A stretch of DNA of 64,000 nt from Campylobacter sp. CCS1377 (GTDB taxonomy: Bacteria; Campylobacterota; Campylobacteria; Campylobacterales; Campylobacteraceae): positions 1,426,001-1,490,000 of the forward strand of contig NZ_CP155620.1 of NCBI RefSeq assembly GCF_040008265.1, read 5' to 3'. The translations under genes were made by a program, and so were the position numbers. Positions 1-10,778 of the stretch are shown one piece after another. The notes beneath the pieces are model-generated. The model searched no databases. It had not been told where the DNA came from and was given only the letters and a program-made list of their open reading frames with translations. How positions within the stretch are numbered: position 1 is the first letter of the stretch; each line of letters opens with the position of its first letter.

Positions 1-86
1 AAATTCTTGACAATAAATGAAAAGTGAATTAAGACAAAATTCTAGAAAGTGAATACTAAATAAAGCAAAACCCTATTTGAAAACTT

Positions 87-165
87 GTCATTCTGAGTAA
101 CATGAAGAATCTCTATATCGTAACTATTTTCTTAAATAAAAATCCTTTATTTCACTCAAGATGAC
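87..165. repeat. Degenerate dispersed inverted repeat
   Basis: The unit opens with GTCATTCTGAG and GAAGAATC and closes with CAAGATGAC, so its ends are roughly inverted. Positions 104-136 recur as a reverse complement at 1052-1084 with one mismatch in 33 bases. The first 24 bases match the reverse complement of 13728-13751 at 20 positions. It resembles the GTCATTCTGAGCGAAGCGAAGAATC type of dispersed repeat common in bacterial genomes. Its function is unknown. Confidence 0.6.
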
Positions 166-305
166 AGTATATAGGCAAGTTAAATATGAGAAATTTAAGA
201 TAAAAGAATACACCGAAAGTGCTTTAAAGTATAAGTTGCGAGGAGAGAATGATTTGATATATTGAAAAATAATTTAAAAACAAATAAAATAATTATAAAT
301 AAAAC

Positions 306-333
306 GCAAAAAACACTCCAAAATGGAGCGTTT
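306..333 (-). terminator. Intrinsic terminator of the META-domain gene
   Basis: On the minus strand a stem of nine positions (AAACGCTCC/GGAGTGTTT, one G-T pair) encloses a short A/T loop and runs straight into a T-rich tract. It lies just after the stop codon of the lipoprotein gene. Confidence 0.7.
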
Positions 334-337
334 AAAA

Positions 338-748
338 TCATTTTAAGCGAATGACGATGTCATCTTTTGTGAGCGTGTAACCATTATCGCCATTTTTACT
401 GATTTTAAAGATGCCTGTAAGGCTTGTTAATATTTTATCTTCAAATTTCATTGATTCAGGCTCACACATCATTTTAGTCGCAGCAGCACCTTTAAATTCA
501 ATACCTTCATCACCTAAATTACCCAAACCACCAAAAAAGCGATTGCAACCCGCAAAACCGAAGAATCTATCTCTTTCAAAGGTAATGCTCGGTATTTCAC
601 CACCCTCTTTTGGAGTATAAAGTTTACCATTGGTTTCTATGGAAACAAAACTTAAGGTTTTATTTTCAATTTCAATAATACTAAGACTGGCATTTTTAAC
701 ACAAGCACTCATCAAAAGTCCTAAAGCTAAAATGGAAATTTTTTTCAT
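338..748 (-). CDS. META/HslJ-domain lipoprotein
   Basis: A 136-residue protein predicted to be a membrane-anchored lipoprotein. The N-terminus is a lipoprotein signal peptide ending in the lipobox LMSAC (Cys16). The remainder is one META domain, the fold of heat-inducible HslJ, with the hallmark segment FAGCNRFFGG near residue 65 and AATKMMCEP near residue 89. HslJ-like proteins are linked to envelope stress and novobiocin resistance in E. coli; the role here is an inference. AAGGAG lies six bases before the ATG. The gene stands alone, flanked by repeats, with its own terminator. Confidence 0.8.
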   Translation of the reverse strand: MKKISILALGLLMSACVKNASLSIIEIENKTLSFVSIETNGKLYTPKEGGEIPSITFERDRFFGFAGCNRFFGGLGNLGDEGIEFKGAAATKMMCEPESMKFEDKILTSLTGIFKISKNGDNGYTLTKDDIVIRLK

Positions 749-1051
749 TCATTCTCCTTGAATTTAAAATATTTAAGATTATGCCACAGTATTTTTAACC
801 TTTTTAGTAAATTAAATAAATATTTATATTTTTTTAGAAATTTTTTATAGAAATGTTTTAAAGATAGTATTTTTTAGGGAAGGATAGAGATATTTCGCTA
901 TGCTCAACATGACGAAAAGATTGCTTAGAATGATGAGTGCTTGTCATCCCGAATTTACCTTTCGTTATCTTTAAACCAACATTTTGTTATCCCAAGTGAA
1001 ACAAAGGTTCTTTATCTGCTCATCCTGAATCCTTGCGATGAAGGATCTCTA

Positions 1052-1084
1052 TTTAAGAAAATAGTTACAATATAGAGATTCTTC
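1052..1084. repeat. 33-bp inverted copy of the 104-136 repeat
   Basis: This segment is the reverse complement of 104-136 with a single mismatch (TATATTG against TATATCG in the shared orientation). The two copies sit on either side of the META-domain lipoprotein in inverted orientation, about 900 bases apart. Confidence 0.75.
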
Positions 1085-1225
1085 GCTTAAGGTTTGGAAA
1101 ACAGGCTTGTAGTTTTAGTTGGGTTGTAAAATTCTTCACATTCGTTCAGAATGGCAAGATATTTCGCTGTATTCAACATTACAGAGTTGGAGTTTACAAG
1201 ATGCGCGGAGATGAATTAAAATGAT

Positions 1226-1262
1226 GAAAAAAGGGCTTAGATGGTAATAAATTAGCCCTTTA
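1226..1262 (-). terminator. Intrinsic terminator of purH
   Basis: On the minus strand AAGGGCT pairs with AGCCCTT around a 16-base loop and is followed by a run of six T. It lies about 25 bases after the purH stop codon. Confidence 0.7.
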
Positions 1263-1284
1263 GATTGTTTAAAAATTTGTAAAT

Positions 1285-2817
1285 TTAATGCAAAAAGTGT
1301 CTTACACCTGTAAAATAAAGTGCCACTCCGTATTCATCGGCAGCTTTTATCACTTCATCATCCCTTATGCTTCCACCTGGCTCTACTATGGCTTTAACAC
1401 CCACTTTACTTGCTTCGTCTATGCTATCTCTAAATGGAAAAAAAGCTTCACTTGCCAAAACACAACCCTCTAAATCAAGCCCCATTTCTTTAGCTTTGGC
1501 AATAGCTGCTTTTGCGGCATCAATTCTGCTTGTCATACCCATTCCAATGGCCACCATTGCGCCATTTTTTACATAAACTACATTGTTTGATTTGGTAAAT
1601 GCAGCAATTTTCATCGCAATTTCAAGATCTTTTAGTTCACCTTCACTTGCCTTTCTTTGACTCATAAGTTTTGCATTTTTAAGCTCATTTTCACTTACTT
1701 CATCGCTATTTTGATAAACAAAGCCTCCATCAATGTGCTTAAAATCATATTTGTCAAAACTTCTGATTAAATAAGGGCTAAATTGTGTAAAAATTTTAAT
1801 GCGTTTTTTGTTTTCAAATACCGCTAAGGCCTCATCTGTAACATTTGCAGCAATGATAACTTCTACATAAATTTCATTGATTTTCTCAGCCAAGGTCTTA
1901 TCCAGCGTGCCATTGATCGCCACCACACCCCCATAAGCACTCACACTATCACATTTTAACGCGTGTATATAGCTTTGTACCAAATTTTCTTTTATAGCAA
2001 AACCGCAAGGATTTCCATGCTTTACTATAGCTACCGCGGGAGCTTTTTCAAAACTACTGGCTAAATTCAGCGCGGAGTTAATATCAGTTAGATTATTAAA
2101 GCTTGCTTCGCCTTTTAGGGCTTTAAAATTCACGCTAAAAAAGGCATCAAATTCATATAAAGCTCCTTTTTGATGAGGATTTTCGCCGTATTTTGTATCA
2201 AAAACCTTTTGCCCTACGATGAATTTACTTGCTCCAAATCCCCCATTAAACCTTTCATTCATATAATTTGCGATATAGCTATCATAATTTGCTGTATGCT
2301 CGTAAGCTTTTATCATCAAATTTAGGCGAAATTTTTCATCATTTTGATTGTTTTTTAAAGCATTGATAGTTTTTTCATAATCAAGCGGATCGCAAAGCAC
2401 CATAACATCTTTGTAATTTTTCGCCGCACTTCTTATCATCGCAGGTCCACCAATGTCGATGTTTTCGATAATCTCATCAAAATCATTGCTCATTATAGTG
2501 GTTTTTTTAAATGGATATAAATTTACACAAACCAAATCAATGCCTAAAATTTCATTCTCTTTTGCTTGTTTAATATGATTTTCATCACTTCTTTTATGTA
2601 AAATTCCGCCGTGAATTTTTGGGTGCAAGGTTTTTACACGCCCTTCAAAAAGCTCAGGACTTTTTGTAAATTCGCTAACTTCTACAACCTTTACTCCATT
2701 TTCCTTTAAAAGCTTAAAAGTTCCACCCGTTGAAAGTAGCTCAAAGCCTAAATTTTCAAGTTCTTTTCCAAATTCTACTATGCCTTCTTTATCGCTAACG
2801 CTTAATAATGCTCTCAT
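1285..2817 (-). CDS. purH: Bifunctional AICAR transformylase/IMP cyclohydrolase
   Basis: This enzyme performs the last two steps of IMP synthesis: formylation of AICAR with 10-formyl-THF, then ring closure. The 510-residue protein opens with the MGS-like cyclohydrolase domain ([35 protein letters not shown]). It continues with the transformylase domain, including [12 protein letters not shown] and the C-terminal GGSIRDDEV and TGVRHF. I place the start at the ATG at 2815-2817, preceded by AAAGGA. An ATG ten codons upstream exists, but it falls inside the tail of the Sel1 pseudogene and has no good ribosome site. Confidence 0.95.
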   Translation of the reverse strand: MRALLSVSDKEGIVEFGKELENLGFELLSTGGTFKLLKENGVKVVEVSEFTKSPELFEGRVKTLHPKIHGGILHKRSDENHIKQAKENEILGIDLVCVNLYPFKKTTIMSNDFDEIIENIDIGGPAMIRSAAKNYKDVMVLCDPLDYEKTINALKNNQNDEKFRLNLMIKAYEHTANYDSYIANYMNERFNGGFGASKFIVGQKVFDTKYGENPHQKGALYEFDAFFSVNFKALKGEASFNNLTDINSALNLASSFEKAPAVAIVKHGNPCGFAIKENLVQSYIHALKCDSVSAYGGVVAINGTLDKTLAEKINEIYVEVIIAANVTDEALAVFENKKRIKIFTQFSPYLIRSFDKYDFKHIDGGFVYQNSDEVSENELKNAKLMSQRKASEGELKDLEIAMKIAAFTKSNNVVYVKNGAMVAIGMGMTSRIDAAKAAIAKAKEMGLDLEGCVLASEAFFPFRDSIDEASKVGVKAIVEPGGSIRDDEVIKAADEYGVALYFTGVRHFLH

Positions 2818-2830
2818 TTTTTCCTTTCTC

Positions 2831-3351
2831 TTAAAATTTACCTTCATTTAAATCATAATAATTATCACAAGCTATTTGTTCTCCCAAATCACAAGCTTTA
2901 GAAAAATAATTTTTAGCTGTGAGTAAATCTTATTTTACTTCTTGTGCATTGTAATAAAAACAAGCAGTGTTATGACCACCATCGCAAGCTTTTTTGTAAA
3001 ATTCATTGGTTTTTTGATAATCTTGTTTTATACCTTGTCCATATTTATAAATAATACCTAAATTAAAACAAGCAACATAATCATTGCCTTTACAAGCTTT
3101 TTCGTAAAGTTCTTTTGCTTTAAAATAATCTTGCTTTACGCCAAATCCATTTTCATAAGAAATACTTACATTACGACAAGCTTTATAAACATTAGCTTTG
3201 CAAAGCTTAGACATTATTTCATTGCCCTTTCGAAATTTATTTTTTTTCATAATACCAAAGCCCTAAATCAAAACATTCTTTATCGCTTTCCATTCTTGCT
3301 CTGCTCTTAAAATTCCTAAAAAACAAACAAAAATAAAATTATCTTTTTCAT
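2831..3351 (-). pseudogene. Sel1-repeat (Hcp-like) protein, broken
   Basis: This is a decayed secreted Sel1-like repeat protein of the cysteine-rich Helicobacter/Campylobacter type. Reading from 3351, a signal peptide (MKKIILFLFVF) meets a stop. The following sequence (DKECFDLGLWYYEK) is in another frame, and a run of eight A near 3240 shifts the frame again. The longest intact piece (2930-3250) carries repeats with KACKGNDYVACFNLG and KACDGGHNTACFYY. It ends at an in-frame TAA at 2930, after which a further repeat (NYFSKACDLGEQIAC) continues in the same frame to 2831. At least two frameshifts and one nonsense codon are present, so I infer no functional product. Confidence 0.8.
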
Positions 3352-3359
3352 TTTTACTC

Positions 3360-4130
3360 TTATTTTTCTAAATGCTTTTTGATTTTTTCATAAGCTTCGT
3401 TAATTTTTTGAAATTTTTCTACACCTTTTTTTAATTCTTCTTCGCTCACATTATTTGCGTTTAAAATATCAGGATGGTATTTTTTAGCTAAGGCTCTGTA
3501 TTGTTTTTTTACCGCGTTTAAATCTGCATTACTTGAAAGCTCTAAAACGCTATAGGCTTCATCAAGACTTAACTCTTTTTGTCCGCTTTTTAAATTTGAA
3601 AGACTGGCGATAAAATTATCAAGCTCGCTTTTTGCTATATCAAAAGCCTTTGCGATTTGTTCTAAAATCTCTCTTTTTTTGTTATTAAAATCTGCATCGA
3701 TTAATGCCATAAACACAAGCACACGCAAAACATTAAAACGCTCGTTTTTTGGCAAAGGAACTTCTTTTAAAAAATCCTTTGCCACATAAAAAGCATCGCT
3801 TAAATTATCTTTATGCTCATTAAAACTTGCTTTTAAAAACGCCCTTTCTCTTTCATCTTTGGCATTTGCATCTAAAATTTGACTGATCATTTCAGCTTCA
3901 TCTTCGCTTACTCTGCCATCGCTTTTTGCGATTTTTGCTAAAAGTGCGATGACATAGTAATTCATACGCCTTTTAAACTCATCTATTCTTTCTTCCATAA
4001 CGCCCTTTGCAAAACCCCTTGCAAAGCCTTTAGCTCCACGCGTAGCTGAGTTTAAAAAATCTTGTTTTCCCCAAGTTTTGTAATACCAATAAAACGCTAA
4101 AATAGCGATGATTAATAAAATATAAATCAT
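3360..4130 (-). CDS. Membrane-anchored TerB-like/J-domain co-chaperone
   Basis: A 256-residue protein with a DjlA-like layout. An N-terminal membrane segment (residues 1-16) is followed by a glycine-rich linker, a TerB-like helical domain (about 55-165), and a C-terminal J domain (about 188-256) with the HPD motif at 219-221. J domains stimulate the ATPase of DnaK-type chaperones, and the anchor places this one at the inner membrane. Its ATG overlaps the purL stop by one base (TAATG), so the two are probably translationally coupled. The client is unknown. Confidence 0.85.
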   Translation of the reverse strand: MIYILLIIAILAFYWYYKTWGKQDFLNSATRGAKGFARGFAKGVMEERIDEFKRRMNYYVIALLAKIAKSDGRVSEDEAEMISQILDANAKDERERAFLKASFNEHKDNLSDAFYVAKDFLKEVPLPKNERFNVLRVLVFMALIDADFNNKKREILEQIAKAFDIAKSELDNFIASLSNLKSGQKELSLDEAYSVLELSSNADLNAVKKQYRALAKKYHPDILNANNVSEEELKKGVEKFQKINEAYEKIKKHLEK

Positions 4131-6310
4131 TATTCCATCATTTCTTTAAAAGAATTAAAATACTTAGCTTTTAGCTCTTTGCTTCCTAGTCCAATTTCAT
4201 CTAAAACAAACTTAGCTTCACTCACACTTTGACCGATTTTTTGTACTTTGACATCAAAATTTTGCGCAAGTTCTAAAAATTTTTCTTCATCTAAAACCCC
4301 AACTATGGCACGACTTGGACTTTCATCAAAAATGATATCATTATGTTTTGAACTCATCTTTGCTTCAATTCCCACGCTTGATCTAGCCGCCATTTTAGCC
4401 AAAGTTAAAGCAATACCACCTATACCAACACTATTAGCACAATGAAGTAAATTTTGTTTATTAGCTTCTATGAGTAAATTCCATAGCTTAATTTCTGCTT
4501 CATAGTCTAACTCACAAAGCATTCCTTCTACTTTGCCATCTTGAATTTTTGCCGCCAAAGAGGCTCCAAATTCCCCTTTGCTTTCACCCAAAACAAAAAT
4601 ACTGATATTTTCTTGACTAAAAGCACTTGGCAAAGTTTTACTTGCATCTTCGTTCAAACCCACGCAAACTATGGTTGGACTTGGATAAATACTTACTCCA
4701 TCGCTTTCATTATAAAGTGAAACATTTCCGCTTACAACTGGAGTGTTTAACTCTTTGCAAGCTTCTTTTATACCTTCGCAACCCTGTGCAAACTGCCACA
4801 TGACTTCAGGATTTTGCGGATTGCCATAATTCAAACAATCACTTATTGCTAAAGGTTTTGCACCTGTGCAAGCTACTTTTCTACCTGCACTTGCTACTGT
4901 CATGCTAGCACCAATTTTTGGATTGATATAATTTAAACGCGAATTGCATTCTATCGCCATTGCTACGCTTGCACCATTTTCTTTAACGCGTATCACGCTT
5001 GCACCCAAAGCTCCATCGGCTTTTATGGTATTAGTTTGCACGCTAGAATCAAACTGATCATAAATAAAATTTTTATCGCTAGCATTTTCATTTTGCAAGA
5101 TTTTTTCAAAAAGCTCTTGTTGAGACATTTTAAGTTCAAATTTATAATTTTTAATTTCATCTAGGTATTTTGGTTTAGAAGTTGGACGATCTAAAATCGG
5201 TGCTTTTTCGCTTAAAGGTTCTATTGGGATAAGCCCTACAAGCTCATCATTCCAAAAAAGCTCCATTTTACCCGTATTGGTAACTTCGCCCATTACCACA
5301 GCGTCTAAATCCCATTTTTTAAAGATTTCTATAACTTTATCTTCGCAGCCTTTTTTAGCACAAATTAGCATTCTTTCTTGAGACTCGCTAAGCATTAATT
5401 CATAAGGAGTCATTCCTTCTTCTCTCATCGGCGTTTTATCCAAGAAAAGCTTCATTCCACTACCACTTCTTCCTGCCATTTCAAAAGAACTTGAAGTAAG
5501 ACCAGCTGCACCCATATCTTGAATTCCAACGATATAATCTGTTTTAAAAAGCTCCAAACAAGCTTCCATTAAAAGCTTTTCGCTGAAAGGATCACCAATT
5601 TGCACGGTTGGACGCAAAGACTTACTTTCTTCTGTAAAGCTATCGCTCGCCATCACAGCTCCACCAAGTCCATCTCTACCGGTTTTTGAACCCACATAAA
5701 TCACAGGATTTCCTATACCTTCAGCCTTAGCATAAAAAATATCTTCACTTTTGCAAATTCCTAAAGCAAAGGCATTGACTAGAATATTTCCATTAAAGCA
5801 TTCATCAAAGGCACATTCTCCTCCAATCGTAGGCACTCCCATACAATTTCCATAATGAGAAATTCCACTCACAACGCCTTTGACAAGGTATTTTTGATGT
5901 TTGCCACATTTTTCATCGTGGATATTACCAAATTTTAAAGAATTCATTCCTGCAACCACTCTTGCACCCATGGTAAAAACATCACGCAAAATTCCACCCA
6001 CACCTGTAGCAGCACCCGCAAAAGGCTCGATAAAGCTAGGGTGATTGTGACTTTCTACTTTAAAAACTGCTGCCATTCCTTTACCAATATCAATCACACC
6101 CGCATTTTCTCCTGGACCTTGTATCACCCAAGAAGCTTTGGTTGGAAAGCCATTAAGGTATTTTTTACTTGATTTATAAGAACAATGCTCGCTCCACATC
6201 GCAGAAATCACACCAAGCTCGAGTAAATTTGGCTCTCTACCTAAAATATTTAAAATTTCAGCATATTCATCATCGCTGATTTTATGTGCCTTAATCGTTT
6301 CTTTATCCAT
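4130..6310 (-). CDS. purL: Phosphoribosylformylglycinamidine synthase II
   Basis: Small-type PurL, the ATP-dependent subunit that converts FGAR to FGAM in step four of purine synthesis, normally working with PurQ and PurS. The 726-residue protein has the expected [27 protein letters not shown] and [12 protein letters not shown] segments of the two repeated AIRS-like halves. I chose the ATG at 6308-6310 ([12 protein letters not shown]), with AAAGGT upstream; an in-frame ATG nine codons earlier would overlap the end of mnmE. The gene lies 11 bases after mnmE and one base into the TerB/J-domain gene. Confidence 0.95.
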   Translation of the reverse strand: MDKETIKAHKISDDEYAEILNILGREPNLLELGVISAMWSEHCSYKSSKKYLNGFPTKASWVIQGPGENAGVIDIGKGMAAVFKVESHNHPSFIEPFAGAATGVGGILRDVFTMGARVVAGMNSLKFGNIHDEKCGKHQKYLVKGVVSGISHYGNCMGVPTIGGECAFDECFNGNILVNAFALGICKSEDIFYAKAEGIGNPVIYVGSKTGRDGLGGAVMASDSFTEESKSLRPTVQIGDPFSEKLLMEACLELFKTDYIVGIQDMGAAGLTSSSFEMAGRSGSGMKLFLDKTPMREEGMTPYELMLSESQERMLICAKKGCEDKVIEIFKKWDLDAVVMGEVTNTGKMELFWNDELVGLIPIEPLSEKAPILDRPTSKPKYLDEIKNYKFELKMSQQELFEKILQNENASDKNFIYDQFDSSVQTNTIKADGALGASVIRVKENGASVAMAIECNSRLNYINPKIGASMTVASAGRKVACTGAKPLAISDCLNYGNPQNPEVMWQFAQGCEGIKEACKELNTPVVSGNVSLYNESDGVSIYPSPTIVCVGLNEDASKTLPSAFSQENISIFVLGESKGEFGASLAAKIQDGKVEGMLCELDYEAEIKLWNLLIEANKQNLLHCANSVGIGGIALTLAKMAARSSVGIEAKMSSKHNDIIFDESPSRAIVGVLDEEKFLELAQNFDVKVQKIGQSVSEAKFVLDEIGLGSKELKAKYFNSFKEMME

Positions 6311-6321
6311 TTTTCTACCTT

Positions 6322-7647
6322 TCATTTTCCTAAGCAAAAATTACCAAACATTTCATCTAAAATTTCACTTCGATTGAAATCTTTGGTAAATTTTGCAAGC
6401 TCATCAATAGCTAAATTAAATTCAAACGCAAAAAGTTCTAAGGAATTTTCATTTAATAAATCTTTTGCTCTTAAAATTGCCTTGCTAGCATTTTCGCAAG
6501 ATTGAATAAGGGTAAGATTAGTCGCAATCAAATCGTATGTTTGTTGATGATCTAAATAATTTATCAGGGCATTTTCAAGCAAAGTAATATCATTTTTAGC
6601 ACTTAAGTTTAAAAAATTCAAATTTTCTTCGTTGAATTGACACGGCAAATCCATTTTATTTAAAATCCAAAAGATTTTTTTGTCACAATTTTGCAAAAGC
6701 TTTAAAATCTCTTCATCTTCCAAATCTTTAGGTCTTGAAGCATCAAAAATCGCTAAAATAATATCAGCATCTTCAATGGCCTTAAAGCTTAATTGCACGC
6801 CTATTTGTTCTATGCTATCTTCACTTTGTCTTATGCCCGCAGTATCAATAATTTTAACTAAATGCGTACCGATTTTTAAATTTTCTTCGATACGATCTCT
6901 TGTTGTGCCCGCAATATCTGAAACAATAGCCCTATCATAATTTAATAAGGCATTTAAAATAGAACTTTTTCCGGCATTTGGCTTGCCTAAAATTACTATT
7001 TTAAAACCATCTATCAATCCTTTTTTGGATCTTGAAATGGCAACTATATCTTCTAAAAGTTTAGAATTTTTTAAGCACATATTTTGAATTTGTTCTAATA
7101 AATTTGGCGGCAAATCATCATCAGCATAATCAATACTCGTTTCAACATAAGCTAAAGTTTTAACCAAATCCATACGAATTTGATCTAAAAATACTCCTAA
7201 TTTTCCTTCTAAATTTCTAGCAATGATTTTTGCGCCTTGACTTGATTTTGCAAGAATTAAATCTTGAATATTTAAAGCTTTTAAAACATTCATTTTGCCA
7301 TTTAAGCAAGCCCTTTTACTAAATTCTCCACCTTTTGCGAGCCTTAAACCTAAGTTTAAAAATTCTTCAAGCACCACCTGAGCTAATGCAGTACCTCCGT
7401 GAATTTGAAATTCCACAACATCTTCGCCTGTAAAACTAAAAGGAGCTTTAAAATAAATCACAATTGCTTCATCAATAAATTCATCATTTCTATCATAAAG
7501 CTTGCAAAAATGTGCATATCGTGGTTTTAATATGGGTTGTTTAAGGAATTTTAAAGCACTCTCATAAGCTTGTGTTCCACTGATTCTAATAATAGAAATC
7601 GCACCAAGCCCATGAGCTGTTGCTAACGCGACGATGGTATCATTCAT
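6322..7647 (-). CDS. mnmE: tRNA uridine-34 modification GTPase
   Basis: MnmE, with MnmG, installs the carboxymethylaminomethyl group on uridine 34 of certain tRNAs. The 441-residue protein has an N-terminal folate-binding domain ([20 protein letters not shown]). The G domain shows G1 GKPNAGKSS (about residue 220), G3 DTAGIR and G4 NKMD. The C-terminus ends in FGNFCLGK, the conserved cysteine-containing tail. It lies one base downstream of the jag stop in the rpmH-rnpA-yidD-yidC-jag-mnmE cluster. Confidence 0.95.
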   Translation of the reverse strand: MNDTIVALATAHGLGAISIIRISGTQAYESALKFLKQPILKPRYAHFCKLYDRNDEFIDEAIVIYFKAPFSFTGEDVVEFQIHGGTALAQVVLEEFLNLGLRLAKGGEFSKRACLNGKMNVLKALNIQDLILAKSSQGAKIIARNLEGKLGVFLDQIRMDLVKTLAYVETSIDYADDDLPPNLLEQIQNMCLKNSKLLEDIVAISRSKKGLIDGFKIVILGKPNAGKSSILNALLNYDRAIVSDIAGTTRDRIEENLKIGTHLVKIIDTAGIRQSEDSIEQIGVQLSFKAIEDADIILAIFDASRPKDLEDEEILKLLQNCDKKIFWILNKMDLPCQFNEENLNFLNLSAKNDITLLENALINYLDHQQTYDLIATNLTLIQSCENASKAILRAKDLLNENSLELFAFEFNLAIDELAKFTKDFNRSEILDEMFGNFCLGK

Positions 7648-7648
7648 T

Positions 7649-8518
7649 TTATTTTATAAAATCATTTACTATGATAATTTTTTGATCGCCTTCACACTGT
7701 CTGATTCCAACATACTTGTGCGGAAAGCGCTCCCTTAAAAGCTCTAAAGCAATTTTCACTAAAACGCCATCTAAAGGCTTTGTTTGTGCCCTACCCGTGC
7801 TTTCGATTTTTTCTATCACGCCTTGTAAATATTGCTGTACTACTTGAGTTTGATTTTCTAAAAAATGAGAAATTTCAAGTCTAATAAATAAATTATATTT
7901 TGAATTAATCCAACTATGCAAAAGATAAGATAAAGCCTTATATCTACACGCTCCCTTGCCGATTAACAACGCAGAATCCTTGCCATCAAGCTTAATTAAA
8001 ATATTATTATCATCATACATACGGAATTCAACAAGTTCAATATCAAAACCTAAAGAATCAATTAAAGTTTTTACTTGTATTTTTATTTCATCCAAACGAT
8101 CAGTGTTTTTTTCTTCGCTCTCTTTATGAAAGGAATCAAAAATTGCATCGCTTTTGACTACATATTTTTCCTTTTTGATTTTTAATGACTCTTGCTCTTT
8201 GTGTTCTTCTTGAGCTAGAAAATCTTTTTTTACCTCTTCATGGCTGTTTTTTTCCTGTGTAAAATTTCTTAACTTTTCTACACTATCTTTTTTCTTACTT
8301 ATTTTTTCCTCGGTTTTAATTTTATAATCTTTTTTTTCTACTTTTGGTTTTACCTTTTTAACACTGCGTGCTTCTATAATGGCATTTTTTCGAAAAAAAC
8401 CTAAAAAACCTTGCTTTGGATATTGAATAACAGTGTATTCTATATCCATTACTGAGCATTGAAGTTGAATGGATGCCTGAGTTATCGCACTTTGTAAATC
8501 TTTAGCCTCTATAGTCAT
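7649..8518 (-). CDS. jag: Jag/KhpB-type RNA-binding protein
   Basis: A 289-residue protein with an N-terminal Jag_N domain (residues 1-50, including [11 protein letters not shown]), a long Lys/Glu-rich linker (about 55-135), and a KH-type domain with the loop [10 protein letters not shown]. The C-terminal segment, around [13 protein letters not shown], corresponds to the R3H region. KhpB/Jag proteins bind RNA and influence cell-envelope growth in other bacteria; the role in Campylobacter is not established here. Its ATG overlaps the yidC stop as ATGA. The lysine-rich linker is typical and probably disordered. Confidence 0.85.
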   Translation of the reverse strand: MTIEAKDLQSAITQASIQLQCSVMDIEYTVIQYPKQGFLGFFRKNAIIEARSVKKVKPKVEKKDYKIKTEEKISKKKDSVEKLRNFTQEKNSHEEVKKDFLAQEEHKEQESLKIKKEKYVVKSDAIFDSFHKESEEKNTDRLDEIKIQVKTLIDSLGFDIELVEFRMYDDNNILIKLDGKDSALLIGKGACRYKALSYLLHSWINSKYNLFIRLEISHFLENQTQVVQQYLQGVIEKIESTGRAQTKPLDGVLVKIALELLRERFPHKYVGIRQCEGDQKIIIVNDFIK

Positions 8519-10116
8519 TTTGCTTGCTCCGTATGTTTTTTATGATGCTCTTTGGCAAACATTTTATTGATCACCCATTGTTGAATGAGAGAACAAATAT
8601 TATTAACACACCAATAAAGCGTGAGACCTGCTGGGAAAGTGATAAAGAAGAAAGTAAAAATTACCGGTAAAAATTTCATAATCTTAGCCTGCATAGGATC
8701 TTGAATAGTCATTGGCGTGATAAGCTGTTGCACAAACATTGTTGCACCCATAAAAATAGGTAAGATAAAATAAGGATCCATTACCGATAAATCATGTATC
8801 CAAAACGCCCAAGGCGCAGCTTTAAGCTCAATAGCATTAAGTAAAACGCGATAAATTGCAAAGAAAATTGGAATTTGTAAAAGTATAGGCAGACATCCGC
8901 TCATAGGATTTGCACCATGCTTTTTATAAAGCTCCATCATATGCATATTCATTTTTTGAGGATCGCCTTTGTAACGCTCTCTAATTTCTTTCATTTTCGG
9001 TGCTAAATCTTTAAGCTTATTCATAGAAATCATTGATTTATAAGTAAGTGGGAATAAAATCAAACGCACAATCAAAGTCATTATTACAATAGCCCAACCC
9101 CAATTTCCAATATAATTATGCAAAAAATTTAAAAATTCAAACATAGGTTTAGCAATAAAAGTAAACCAGCCATACTCCACAACCGCTTCAAGACGCTCAT
9201 CAATCATCCTTAAAATGGTGTGCTCTTTGGCACCTATATATCCACCTGCCTTAAATTCGTTATTTGAAAAGGCAAAAACGATAGGATTATCATTTTGATC
9301 TTTAGAAATCGTAACTTGCAAAGGCTGGTTAAAATTATAAAAAAAGGTTGCATAATATCTATCAAAAGCCGAAGTCATTAAAACCTTATTGAAAACCTCA
9401 TCTTTTTCCACATCGCCATCTTCAAGAGTATGCAAAGTTTCTTCACTATCAAGTACCAAGGCTCCATGTACAGTATAGCTATCTACAGCTATATTTGGTC
9501 TATAGCCTGGACTTATAAAATAATTAGCATTTTTACTTAATTTTACTTCAATGTCGTAATTCCCTTGTGGGTAAAAAGTGATTTTTTTATACACGATTAA
9601 ATCATTTAATTTTTGAGTTAAATTTAATACTGCTCCTTTTGAAGAATTCACATCAAGCATAGCAGTATCAGCCTTATAACTGTTTTCAAAAGCTTGTTTA
9701 TTTAAAATTTGATCCGAAAAACGAAGTTCTAAAGGCAAAGGGGAAAACTGAGTTGAGATTAAATTTAACGATTGATTATTTTCATCTTTATACTTTTCAT
9801 CTTTAAGATAAAAAGCCACAATACGACCTATGCGATCAATGTGTGCTTCAAAATGACTACTTTTAACGGTTGTAATAATATCGTTTTTATTTACATTTTG
9901 AGTATTTGAAGGCTTTAAATCACTTTGAGTAACTTGAGTTTGCGGCGCTGCTTGCGTGGTAGTACTTGCATTTTGCACAGTGGTAATATTTTGTTCTGTG
10001 ATATGATTTTTAGGAATAAAAAAATAATCATAGACGATAAAAAACAAAAAAGACAAAATAACAGCAAGTAAAATGCGTTTTTGTTGAGTAGGATTGTTAT
10101 TGTTGTTGTTATTCAT
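8515..10116 (-). CDS. yidC: Membrane protein insertase YidC
   Basis: YidC inserts proteins into the inner membrane, alone or with SecYEG. The 533-residue protein has an N-terminal membrane anchor (about 13-31), a large periplasmic beta domain (about 80-325) and the five-helix insertase core. The core includes the cytoplasmic hairpin KDLAPKMKEIRERYKGDP, GCLPILLQIPIF and FPAGLTLYWCVNN. A basic tail (HHKKH) follows. It sits 12 bases downstream of yidD and overlaps jag by four bases. Confidence 0.95.
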   Translation of the reverse strand: MNNNNNNNPTQQKRILLAVILSFLFFIVYDYFFIPKNHITEQNITTVQNASTTTQAAPQTQVTQSDLKPSNTQNVNKNDIITTVKSSHFEAHIDRIGRIVAFYLKDEKYKDENNQSLNLISTQFSPLPLELRFSDQILNKQAFENSYKADTAMLDVNSSKGAVLNLTQKLNDLIVYKKITFYPQGNYDIEVKLSKNANYFISPGYRPNIAVDSYTVHGALVLDSEETLHTLEDGDVEKDEVFNKVLMTSAFDRYYATFFYNFNQPLQVTISKDQNDNPIVFAFSNNEFKAGGYIGAKEHTILRMIDERLEAVVEYGWFTFIAKPMFEFLNFLHNYIGNWGWAIVIMTLIVRLILFPLTYKSMISMNKLKDLAPKMKEIRERYKGDPQKMNMHMMELYKKHGANPMSGCLPILLQIPIFFAIYRVLLNAIELKAAPWAFWIHDLSVMDPYFILPIFMGATMFVQQLITPMTIQDPMQAKIMKFLPVIFTFFFITFPAGLTLYWCVNNICSLIQQWVINKMFAKEHHKKHTEQAK

Positions 10117-10128
10117 AATAATTTTTCC

Positions 10129-10464
10129 TTAAAATATAATCTTAATAAGATAAAAATGTTTATAATCACAAGGAATATAAATAAATTTAAGTCTTGTTTG
10201 AGCTAAAAATAAAGGTTGAAAGCAAGCATTGGCTATAGTAAAATCTTTATGAATGCGAGGATAATCAAATCCGCCTTTAAAAAAAGGGTTGCATTTTAAA
10301 ATTCTCACAATAATCAAACATGATGCTTGAATGAGACTATTTTTATTAAGTTGCCACAAAGCATACTCAGAACAAGTTGGATAATATCTACAACTTCGTG
10401 GTTTTAGTGGACTTAAAAAATTCTGATAAAATAAAACCATATTCATGCAAATACTTTTAAACAT
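10129..10464 (-). CDS. yidD: Membrane protein insertion efficiency factor YidD
   Basis: A small YidD-family protein, thought to help YidC-dependent insertion. The diagnostic core [19 protein letters not shown] lies in the first 40 residues, followed by the FKGGFDYP segment. It has 111 residues, slightly longer than many homologues because of a hydrophobic, lysine-poor tail. It overlaps rnpA by 22 bases, as is common in this cluster. Confidence 0.9.
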   Translation of the reverse strand: MFKSICMNMVLFYQNFLSPLKPRSCRYYPTCSEYALWQLNKNSLIQASCLIIVRILKCNPFFKGGFDYPRIHKDFTIANACFQPLFLAQTRLKFIYIPCDYKHFYLIKIIF

Positions 10465-10778
10465 CCTAATTTTTTAAAACCCCATTTTAAATTTTTTTCA
10501 AGTTGAAAAAAAGAGAGCTGTGTAATCTCATTTTTGGCTACGATAATATATTTTCCCTTTTCTAAATTCTGCGACAAATTTAAAAAAGCCATCCTTAACC
10601 ATCTTTTAGATTTATTTCTAACAACCGCTTTTCCAACCTTTTTACTTGCGACAACTGCCATTTTATTTTCTATATCTTGAAAATAAAAAATAATAGCACC
10701 CTCGCAATGCCATCTTTTTCCTTCTTTGTAGATAGAAGAAAATTCTCTTTCAGTGTTGATTTTTAAAAATTTACTCAC
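10443..10778 (-). CDS. rnpA: Ribonuclease P protein component
   Basis: The protein subunit of RNase P, which with the catalytic RNA trims the 5' ends of tRNA precursors. The 111-residue protein carries the basic RNR-type motif [17 protein letters not shown] near residue 46. The start is a GTG at 10776-10778, overlapping the rpmH stop (GTGTGA). Expression is therefore probably coupled to ribosomal protein L34, as in most bacteria. Confidence 0.92.
   Translation of the reverse strand: MSKFLKINTEREFSSIYKEGKRWHCEGAIIFYFQDIENKMAVVASKKVGKAVVRNKSKRWLRMAFLNLSQNLEKGKYIIVAKNEITQLSFFQLEKNLKWGFKKLGCLKVFA

Larger units (their letters stand above)
1..337. other. Intergenic region with repeat and terminator, no gene
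   Basis: I see no credible coding sequence here. It holds one degenerate dispersed repeat (87-165) and, at its right end, the terminator of the META-domain lipoprotein gene. The rest is AT-rich. Confidence 0.6.
749..1284. other. Gene-free stretch with nested degenerate repeats
   Basis: There is no credible gene between the META-domain lipoprotein and purH. Positions 881-1190 contain several degenerate copies of the family seen at 87-165, such as ATTTCGCTATGCTCAACATGAC near 893 and a related ATTTCGCTGTATTCAACAT near 1161. The purH terminator closes the region at about 1226-1262. Confidence 0.55.

Noticed and set aside
2818-2847. Ten-codon upstream extension of purH
   Set aside because: It has no ribosome site and overlaps the end of the Sel1 pseudogene; the ATG at 2817 has AAAGGA.
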